Shown here one piece after another: positions 55,693 through 64,000 of a DNA stretch of 64,000 bases; position 1 is the stretch's first letter; every line of letters starts with the position of its first letter. Source of the DNA: Cinnamomum chago (lineage: Eukaryota > Streptophyta > Magnoliopsida > Laurales > Lauraceae); assembly GCA_038049695.1 (NCBI GenBank), contig CP142451.1:65973501-66037500 (forward strand), given 5' to 3'. The position numbers were made by a program, and so were the translations under genes. The notes under the pieces were generated by a model, which was not told the origin of the DNA, ran no database searches, and saw nothing but the letters and a program-made list of their open reading frames with translations.

Positions 55693-58066
55693 ATCTCCCC
55701 CTTTGCAATTTGATGGCAACTTACTCATCATTGACATTTCACACTTAGTCTTCAGCTCCCCCTAAGCTGGACAAGTCTTGAAATCTTCTTGGATGCTTCT
55801 TCTCTTAGCTTGGGCTCTTGGGCTCTTTTCTTCAATCTTCTTGATGCTTGGAGCTTGATCATTCTTCAAGCTTTCTTTCCATCTTCCTATCTTTAGCCAA
55901 GCATCTTCTTTAGCTCCAAGCTTTCTTTCTTCTATTTGCTCTCCCCCTTTGACCATGCTTCTTTCTCCTCTTGAGAACTTGAAAGCTTTCTCCCCCTTTG
56001 ATGGATAGGAGATCTTCGAGTACTTGAACTCTCGAACTCTCTCCCCCTTTGAAGAGTAGGAGATCTTTGAGTCACACTTGAACTCTCTCTCCCCCTTTGC
56101 CATTAAATTGCAAAGGTAACACACATGAAATAAGGAAAATACCTTTAGTAGCACCTGTTAACAAATGAAATCGAAAATGAAATACATAACAGGCTATCAT
56201 GTGAGGTAGTAGTCTCTAAGGGCTCAAAGGCAATCCAAGGGTGAATTTGATCAAAACTAATACTTCTTATGAAGGTTTACACTCCCCCTCAATCCATTCT
56301 CTCCTTTTGTCAAACTCTTGACAAAGATTTAACTATTAGGTACAAGAAGAAGATGGTTTAACCAAGTGAGGGTCAACTTCAAAGAAAGGATTAGATTCAT
56401 TTAACTATAAAGCACAATATGATCAAATTACCAAAAGAGAGCAAGGTCTAATGAGAGAAACGATCATGGATACCAATTGAAATAAACATATCAATTGAGA
56501 TTAAAGGATGTGACTATTAACACAATCACTCTAAGATGGATTTAAGAATATTACTATTAGGAAAAATCCAAATAAGAGCTATCCATGATGCAATGGGGTT
56601 TATTCAAACATAGCATCAATCGTTATAACTATGAAAATCATATGCTATGAAAGTTTTTGAAATCATTTCACTCAAACTATAAATATGACTATTAATGTGC
56701 ATGAATGAGTGAAATGAAATTCAAGCATGAAGCCAACCTCAACTAATAGCCAACCACTATTATGAACACATAAACATGGTGGTCATGAGATATACCTATA
56801 TGAGCAAAAGAGGTGGCAATCATGAGCATTATGATGCTAATGGTGTGTGACATGGAACAAATATATAACTTATCAAGTTCAATCCAATGCACACAAGGTT
56901 TATCACATTCTCAAGAAATCAAATCAATCAAAAATTATACCAATAGAAACCAATTGAATTTGATAACATGATAAAGAGCAAGAATGCGGCAAACTCCATC
57001 AAGCATCATAAATGTATATTCATCACTTTAAAAATATAACTATTGAGCATAGTGATGAACATGGTAAATTGCAATGCAAAAGAATATTACTTGGCAATGC
57101 ATGCAATTTTCAAAGTGTCAAAATCATATGAATTCAACTACTAAGATATCCATCAACCATCATAAATGCAAGGAATTGATTTCAAAGAGTTTCATATGAT
57201 TAAGATCACTACTTATGAAGTTGAAACATGTATAAGGATAACACCAAGAGTATCTACATGAATCAACATCATAACCATCCAAAAAGAAATGACTATTAGG
57301 CATAGAGGATGGATTTGGGTTCTAGTATGGTTTCTACAAATGTAACTAAGGTCACAACCATACATGGAACCAATTGTCATTAGCATATTAAAAGAATAAC
57401 TAAATAAGCAAAGATGCAAACAACATTCATTTCCATTTCTAAGATAATGAAACCAAAAGAAAAAGGAAATGAGAATCATGGAACATGCTTGAATGAATAT
57501 AACTAGTGATGTTATAGAGCATTTCCAATCAAACAATCTTCAAATCATTTTGGTAAACAAAATCCAACAATGAGCATAAAAAGAATGATTTTGAAGATCA
57601 ATTATCAACATTGTATTTGAAAAGATATAACTTAATTGAAACACATACAAGTTGATTATTCAAAACAATGATTTTCCATATTAAAGTATAACTTAGAAGT
57701 CCATGGAAAAACTTGAATTGAGTCAAATCATTTGTTCAAATAGTCTTACAAATGATTCAACAACAATTGATCATGAATAAATCTAGCTATGAAAGCTTTT
57801 AACATCACAATCAATTAATCATGTAAAGAAATGCAATGCAAGGCATATGAGTGCAAAAAGCAAATCAAACATGATGAAATTATAATCAAAAGATTTTGAA
57901 AACCATGAAGTGTAACTTAGAATGGTGTATGAAAACAAAATCAATTGATCATAAAGAAGCAATGCATTTTATGAAATGTAACTAAGAAAGAACATAATGC
58001 AAAGCAACATGACCAACAAAATGATTTAACTATTAAAGGATAGGTTGGTCAAGGAGGTTCAAGGCC
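55693..58066 (-). other. noncoding 3' region of gag-only element with polypurine array
   Basis: After the gag stop there are about 2.3 kb without coding sequence I recognise. Near the LTR, CAAAGGGGGAGA-type tracts on the minus strand recur at about 55693-55706, 55940-55951, 55989-56000, 56041-56051 and 56087-56098; others are shorter (55758, 56282). The rest is AT-rich, with a recurring CTAATAGT word on the minus strand (near 56331, 56512, 56553, 56691 and 57290). Confidence 0.75.
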
Positions 58067-59599
58067 CTAAGGTTTGTCTAGGTAAATGACTTTGGGAATC
58101 CACCTAAGGTCTTGAGAGGGTTGAACTTTGAGGTCTAATTTGGAATTCTCACCAACTATAGGAGATTTAACTTGATAAATTTTCAATTTGAACTTATCAC
58201 CATGATATTTAGATTTTACTAAATTTGGTTTAGAATGGTGATTAGTCTTTTGATGTTGGTGAGTTTTCTTCTTAGGGGATTGATTCATTTTTCTTTTCTT
58301 CTTATTTTCTCCCTTTCTTTGACTTTTGAAATTTAGATTTAACTTTGTAATTTTCTTCAAAAGTTCTTTCATGTCTTGACTTAAGGGAGGAAGGTTGAGA
58401 AGCTTTTTGTTAATAGATTCTTTTAAACTTGGTTTGACTTGTTTAACCTTTTTAGAATCTATTTTTGGAGACTCCTTGTTAATTGGTTTAACTTGTTTAA
58501 GCTTTATGGAGTCTTCCTTTGTTTTTAGTGTCTTACCCTTCAAGTTTGATTTTACTTTCTTGAGTTCAAGGATGGGTTTAGACACATAGCTTCTTTTCCT
58601 TAGTTTGCACTCAAACCTAAAGTGTCCTTCATTGCCACAATAATCACATTTTGTTTTGGGCAAGGGAGAAAGAGTGCTAGAGAAAGAGGACTCACCTTTC
58701 ACAAATGTGTTGGTGAATTTAGGGTCATAAGACATATTCCTATTAAATCCAATACCCGTCCTATCTCCATGAGATTTACCCAATTTAAATAATTTTTCAA
58801 GTTTATCTTCACTTTGGGTAAACTTGCACTCATACTTTTGTTTATTGTTTTCAAGTTGAGTGACTTTGGTTATAAGGATTGAATTTTCATTTTTAACTTT
58901 AGAAAGTTCATTTTCAATTTCCTTATATTTGATTAGCTCTTCATTGGCAAGTTTTACTTCATTAACAACTTTAGATCCAAGTTCTTTTGTTTTTAACTTA
59001 CTTTTGATCAACTTGGCTTCTAAAATGTCAAAGTCTTCATCTTGTCTTTTAATTGTATCTCTTAGGTTTAAATTTTCATTTTTAATCTCATCACAATTTA
59101 TCTTAATCTCATTTAATTCATCTTGAGCATTAGATAAATTTTCCTTAGAGATAGTCAATTTAGATTCAAGATTGTTAAAGTCTTTATCTTGCCTTTGTAA
59201 TTGATCTCTTAGTTTTAGATTTTCTTTATTAAGATGATCATAACCTATCTTTAATTCTTTTAGTTCATCTTGAGTGTTAGATAGATTATTTAAAGAGATC
59301 ATGAACTTAGAGTCTAGACATTTTATTACTTCTTCTTTCTCTCTAAGTTCATCTTTTGAAGATGCTAGCTCTTTGTTTAGGTTTTTAGATTCTTCCCTTA
59401 AACTTTTGTTTTTCTTTTCAAGCTTTAAGGATATTTCATATAATTCTTCAAAAGCTTGTTGAAGGTCTTCTTCATTATATTCATTTTCTTCTTCTTTTGG
59501 ATCAAATTGATTTTCATTAGTTTGAGAGTTTGAAACTCCAAAAGAAGGAAGAGTGAGGGGTCTAGAAGAATCTACAAAGTCTAGCCTAGTGAAGTCCAT
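58067..59599 (-). CDS. gag-type protein of gag-only Sirevirus derivative
   Basis: 510 codons, uninterrupted. ATG at 59599 follows the PBS by about 100 bp. Residues 1-40 are a short acidic leader; 45-265 are Lys/Glu-rich and look coiled-coil, with an internal repeat of 49 residues (starts near 95, 144 and 193: LDSKFMIS, LESKLTIS, LEAKLIKS). A zinc knuckle CDYCGNEGHFRFEC is at 318-331. The tail is Lys-rich and ends DLRWIPKVIYLDKP, like the WVPK phrase that closes Sirevirus gag before protease. The usual N-terminal copia gag domain is missing, so this is the C-terminal half of gag as a separate protein. It may bind the element RNA or co-assemble with particles of a full helper element; that is inference. 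Confidence 0.85.
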   Translation of the reverse strand: MDFTRLDFVDSSRPLTLPSFGVSNSQTNENQFDPKEEENEYNEEDLQQAFEELYEISLKLEKKNKSLREESKNLNKELASSKDELREKEEVIKCLDSKFMISLNNLSNTQDELKELKIGYDHLNKENLKLRDQLQRQDKDFNNLESKLTISKENLSNAQDELNEIKINCDEIKNENLNLRDTIKRQDEDFDILEAKLIKSKLKTKELGSKVVNEVKLANEELIKYKEIENELSKVKNENSILITKVTQLENNKQKYECKFTQSEDKLEKLFKLGKSHGDRTGIGFNRNMSYDPKFTNTFVKGESSFSSTLSPLPKTKCDYCGNEGHFRFECKLRKRSYVSKPILELKKVKSNLKGKTLKTKEDSIKLKQVKPINKESPKIDSKKVKQVKPSLKESINKKLLNLPPLSQDMKELLKKITKLNLNFKSQRKGENKKKRKMNQSPKKKTHQHQKTNHHSKPNLVKSKYHGDKFKLKIYQVKSPIVGENSKLDLKVQPSQDLRWIPKVIYLDKP

Positions 59600-59699
59600 T
59601 TAAATGATTTTCAAGTAATCACAACTCTAGGGTTTTAACTCTAGGTTTTTACACCTAATCAAGAGTTCCAAACACTTGATCCTAAGGGATAGAGCACTT

Positions 59700-59712
59700 G
59701 GCTCTGATACCA
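59700..59712 (-). promoter_or_regulatory. primer binding site of gag-only element
   Basis: Minus strand TGGTATCAGAGCC, two bases after the LTR end (TTTCA|AT), matching the complement of initiator tRNA-Met. Confidence 0.92.
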
Positions 59713-59714
59713 AT

Positions 59715-61641
59715 TGAAAGTCCACGAGGATCCTAACCCTAGAGGGGGGGGGGGTGAATAGGGTGAGCTACAACTAATGACTAATTATGACCAATTTTAA
59801 TTTCTTAAACTAAACTAGTCACAAGTGGTGATTATAAGAAAAAATGCGGAAGCTCAAATAAACAATCACCACAAAAGCATGCACCACAACACAATATTTA
59901 TAGTGGTTCGGCCAACGTGCCTACATCCACTACCGGCTTGTGTCTCCAACACCCCACCGGATTCCACTAAGTATGCTTTTTACTAGGCTAAGCAATAACC
60001 CTTACAATGTGCTTTTCTAGGCTAAGCAATAACCTTACAAGATGCTTTTCAAAGGCTAAGCAATAACCTTACAAGATGTTTTTCAAAGGCTAAGCAATAA
60101 CCTTACAAGTTGCTTTTCTTAGGCTTAGCAATAACCTTTACAAATATAGTTTTCTCAAAGAAAGTGTCTTAACAAAAGAACACTCTAAGAGATTACAATT
60201 TAAGCTCAATGGAATTGCCTCTTGAATAGGCTAATATGAAAGTGAAAACTAAACTCACACAAACACTCTATGAATGCAAAGATGTATGCTTATGAGGTGT
60301 GTGTGTGATGGCTTCAATCAAGTTAAAAAAGAAAGCTTAATCAAATATATTGCTTAAAGCAATTCAAAGTTTAAAGCTCATAAAAGATTGATTGAAGTCT
60401 TATGCAAATCACATGTATGAAATTCAACTTGTTTATGACATGAAAATCAAGGACTAACAAGTTGTATGAAAATGGCTAATTTAGAACATGTGATGCATGT
60501 GCATGTTGTTTTCAAAACCAAATTAATTTTACTAATGTTTAAATGAATGAAAACAACAAGCAATGTTTCAACCAAGTGATATAATCATGCAATACAAGAA
60601 ATCCAAGATTTATGACTAAACATGATTAAGAAAGTTTAAAACAAAACTTGGTTTGAAAACAAAGTGATGAATCCAATTCTTGAATATCAAAGATGAAGGG
60701 AAGAATGGATTCAACACATCATTGTTATCATGCTTGAAATCAATTTCCAAAGTTTCAAACAAAGCACATAACAAATGATTAAATCAAAGTAAAACTTACT
60801 TGGAGATTTAACTTAGTTGATCCAAGCTTAAGCTTTACTTAATGACCCTTTAGCCTCTCTTAGTTCCTCCCCTTTGTCTTGTCTCAAAGCTCCTCAAAGA
60901 AGGCTTAAAAATCTCCAACCAAAGACAAAGGAAAGAGCTCATTTAAATACCAAAAACTGCCCAACGGCTAGTTTGGCCGGTTGACCGGCCATGACAGGCC
61001 GGTAGACCGGCCAAGCACAACGGTCATAAAAATAGCCGTTGTGTTTTGGGTCATCCTGCACTATGGCCGGTTAACCGGGCTAACATGGCCGGTTAACCGG
61101 CTACACTGCGGGTTGACCACCCCGGTTAACCCCATGGTTAACCCCGCAGCACCAAAATTCCCAAAAAATGCATTTTTCACAGTTTTGCTTGGGGGAACTT
61201 TTTGGCCACTAAATCAAGCTTGGAAAACATGTTTTAAAGATTCTAAAGGTTTTTAAAACATGACATAAAAAGCCTAAAAAGTTTCAAAACTTTTAAAACA
61301 AAGGCTTGCTTGATTTCTTGAAAACTCTTTTCAAATGAAATTGCATACACAAAAGATTCTTTTTGTGATGAATGTATGCAAAACTCAAACCTAAATTCAC
61401 AAGATGATTTTCCAAATATAATGCACAATGAATTAGGTTTTCAAAAGAGTTTGGGTTTCAAAACTAATGCATCCAAGTTTAAAACCAAAACATGCATAAA
61501 ACAAAAGCTTTTCCAAATCTTAAAAGCTATGCATGAATGAAACTAAATTTCAAGGTTTTCTAAAACAATGCAAGTGTGAGAATTCAAATGATGCTAAAGT
61601 GCAAATGCATCCATCAAATTGCAAATACAAAATCCCTAACA
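59715..61641 (-). mobile_element. shared LTR of the tandem gag-only array
   Basis: Repeats 53766-55692 at a constant offset of 5949 with no indel. It serves as 5' LTR of the complete copy and as 3' LTR of the next unit, since a polypurine tract (about 61642-61655) borders it on the other side. Confidence 0.88.
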
Positions 61642-64000
61642 ATCTCCCCCTTTGCAATTTGATGGCAACTTACTCATCATTGACATTTCACACTTAGTCT
61701 TCAGCTCCCCCTAAGCTGGACAAGTCTTGAAATCTTCTTGGATGCTTCTTCTCTTAGCTTGGGCTCTTGGGCTCTTTTCTTCAATCTTCTTGATGCTTGG
61801 AGCTTGATCATTCTTCAAGCTTTCTTTCCATCTTCCTATCTTTAGCCAAGCATCTTCTTTAGCTCCAAGCTTTCTTTCTTCTATTTGCTCTCCCCCTTTG
61901 ACCATGCTTCTTTCTCCTCTTGAGAACTTGAAAGCTTTCTCCCCCTTTGATGGATAGGAGATCTTCGAGTACTTGAACTCTCGAACTCTCTCCCCCTTTG
62001 AAGAGTAGGAGATCTTTGAGTCACACTTGAACTCTCTCTCCCCCTTTGCCATTAAATTGCAAAGGTAACACACATGAAATAAGGAAAATACCTTTAGTAG
62101 CACCTGTTAACAAATGAAATCGAAAATGAAATACATAACAGGCTATCATGTGAGGTAGTAGTCTCTAAGGGCTCAAAGGCAATCCAAGGGTGAATTTGAT
62201 CAAAACTAATACTTCTTATGAAGGTTTACACTCCCCCTCAATCCATTCTCTCCTTTTGTCAAACTCTTGACAAAGATTTAACTATTAGGTACAAGAAGAA
62301 GATGGTTTAACCAAGTGAGGGTCAACTTCAAAGAAAGGATTAGATTCATTTAACTATAAAGCACAATATGATCAAATTACCAAAAGAGAGCAAGGTCTAA
62401 TGAGAGAAACGATCATGGATACCAATTGAAATAAACATATCAATTGAGATTAAAGGATGTGACTATTAACACAATCACTCTAAGATGGATTTAAGAATAT
62501 TACTATTAGGAAAAATCCAAATAAGAGCTATCCATGATGCAATGGGGTTTATTCAAACATAGCATCAATCGTTATAACTATGAAAATCATATGCTATGAA
62601 AGTTTTTGAAATCATTTCACTCAAACTATAAATATGACTATTAATGTGCATGAATGAGTGAAATGAAATTCAAGCATGAAGCCAACCTCAACTAATAGCC
62701 AACCACTATTATGAACACATAAACATGGTGGTCATGAGATATACCTATATGAGCAAAAGAGGTGGCAATCATGAGCATTATGATGCTAATGGTGTGTGAC
62801 ATGGAACAAATATATAACTTATCAAGTTCAATCCAATGCACACAAGGTTTATCACATTCTCAAGAAATCAAATCAATCAAAAATTATACCAATAGAAACC
62901 AATTGAATTTGATAACATGATAAAGAGCAAGAATGCGGCAAACTCCATCAAGCATCATAAATGTATATTCATCACTTTAAAAATATAACTATTGAGCATA
63001 GTGATGAACATGGTAAATTGCAATGCAAAAGAATATTACTTGGCAATGCATGCAATTTTCAAAGTGTCAAAATCATATGAATTCAACTACTAAGATATCC
63101 ATCAACCATCATAAATGCAAGGAATTGATTTCAAAGAGTTTCATATGATTAAGATCACTACTTATGAAGTTGAAACATGTATAAGGATAACACCAAGAGT
63201 ATCTACATGAATCAACATCATAACCATCCAAAAAGAAATGACTATTAGGCATAGAGGATGGATTTGGGTTCTAGTATGGTTTCTACAAATGTAACTAAGG
63301 TCACAACCATACATGGAACCAATTGTCATTAGCATATTAAAAGAATAACTAAATAAGCAAAGATGCAAACAACATTCATTTCCATTTCTAAGATAATGAA
63401 ACCAAAAGAAAAAGGAAATGAGAATCATGGAACATGCTTGAATGAATATAACTAGTGATGTTATAGAGCATTTCCAATCAAACAATCTTCAAATCATTTT
63501 GGTAAACAAAATCCAACAATGAGCATAAAAAGAATGATTTTGAAGATCAATTATCAACATTGTATTTGAAAAGATATAACTTAATTGAAACACATACAAG
63601 TTGATTATTCAAAACAATGATTTTCCATATTAAAGTATAACTTAGAAGTCCATGGAAAAACTTGAATTGAGTCAAATCATTTGTTCAAATAGTCTTACAA
63701 ATGATTCAACAACAATTGATCATGAATAAATCTAGCTATGAAAGCTTTTAACATCACAATCAATTAATCATGTAAAGAAATGCAATGCAAGGCATATGAG
63801 TGCAAAAAGCAAATCAAACATGATGAAATTATAATCAAAAGATTTTGAAAACCATGAAGTGTAACTTAGAATGGTGTATGAAAACAAAATCAATTGATCA
63901 TAAAGAAGCAATGCATTTTATGAAATGTAACTAAGAAAGAACATAATGCAAAGCAACATGACCAACAAAATGATTTAACTATTAAAGGATAGGTTGGTCA
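61642..64000 (-). mobile_element. partial second unit of the gag-only array
   Basis: Repeats 55693-58051 at offset 5949, including the polypurine array (61642-62050) and all short frames. The window ends 16 bases before the gag stop of this unit would appear. No difference was noticed by eye. Confidence 0.88.

Larger units (their letters stand above)
53766..61641 (-). mobile_element. gag-only, pol-less Sirevirus derivative (complete copy)
   Basis: Minus-strand order: 5' LTR 61641-59715, PBS 59712-59700, gag-type ORF 59599-58067, noncoding 3' region with repeated polypurine tracts (58066-55693), 3' LTR 55692-53766. LTRs are 1927 bp, TGTTAGGG ... CTTTCA, and differ at one position I noticed (53812 A, 59761 G). 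There is no protease, integrase, RT or RNase H, so it must be mobilised in trans. The layout is like the TR-GAG class of non-autonomous plant elements. The 5' LTR is shared with a further unit (61642 onward), forming a tandem array. Confidence 0.85.

Noticed and set aside
55762..56154. 130-codon minus-strand frame, identical at 61711-62103
   Set aside because: It is the polypurine array read as KGE repeats, and the identity only reflects the tandem duplication.
53766..58051. First reading: a single 4.3-kb LTR repeated at 59715-64000
   Set aside because: The stretch contains an internal polypurine tract followed by TGTTAGGG at 55692, and that start matches the solo LTR at 20634. The LTR is therefore 1927 bp and the rest is interior, repeated because the array is tandem.
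1..64000. tRNA, rRNA or 5S genes, including a Cassandra-type TRIM
   Set aside because: No cloverleaf or 5S promoter boxes were seen; the TGGTATCAGAGC sites are retrotransposon primer binding sites, not tRNA genes.

Overview
The window is nuclear DNA from a flowering plant with a repeat-dominated genome. The only host gene I can support is part of a Shaker-type potassium channel with three exons, intact GT-AG junctions and one reading frame (minus strand, 3826-5156). Nearly everything else is LTR retrotransposon sequence of both superfamilies (Ty1/copia and Ty3/gypsy), with a few non-autonomous elements. There are no bacterial, organellar, rRNA, tRNA or CRISPR features. No search or alignment was run; family names come from motifs read by eye.

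Layout. 1-3.7 kb: 3' part of a Sirevirus-like copia element (end of RNase H, env-like ORF with a frameshift, polypurine tract, LTR). 3.8-5.2 kb: the channel exons. 5.3-6.2 kb: minus-strand LTR of Tat/Athila style. 6.7-27.4 kb: a nested stack. An old gypsy LTR (6745 onward, resuming at 24874) was hit by a 393-bp TRIM (7235-7627) and, directly beside it, by a full-length chromovirus-like gypsy element (7638-24873). That element carries a 3.8-kb gypsy solo LTR inside its integrase (15111-18942, target duplication GTACG) and a 2.2-kb copia solo LTR inside its 3' LTR (20634-22846, duplication ATGAA). 27.5-34.5 kb: decayed copia gag, a 21-bp minisatellite, probable DNA-transposon derivatives with terminal inverted repeats. 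34.5-47.7 kb: further gypsy LTRs (one with a gag fused to RT by internal deletion), two Angela-like copia solo LTRs with target duplications, and a decayed copia RT. 47.7-53.8 kb: minus-strand Angela-like copia pol with its 3' LTR, then a second minus-strand Sirevirus-like 3' end. 53.8-64 kb: a tandem array of a gag-only, pol-less Sirevirus derivative (unit 5949 bp, copies nearly identical).

The most striking signal is a set of palindrome cassettes in the LTRs. Cores differ between elements (CCGATCGATCGG, CGGTCGACCG, CCGGTTAACCGG) but are uniform within one LTR. The same core, with matching flanking bases, is found in copia and gypsy LTRs that are otherwise unrelated. In copia LTRs the cassettes sit just upstream of a TATA-like box; in gypsy LTRs they sit about 0.7-1.2 kb downstream of it, in the transcribed leader. 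A second signal is a short hairpin, with a stem that changes in a compensated way, kept in several diverged gypsy LTRs.

Almost all coding regions are broken. In the main gypsy element most of the premature stops look like C-to-T changes at glutamine codons, as expected from decay of methylated cytosine. The gag of the tandem array is open over 510 codons and, with the near identity of the repeat units, marks that family as the youngest insertion in the window.
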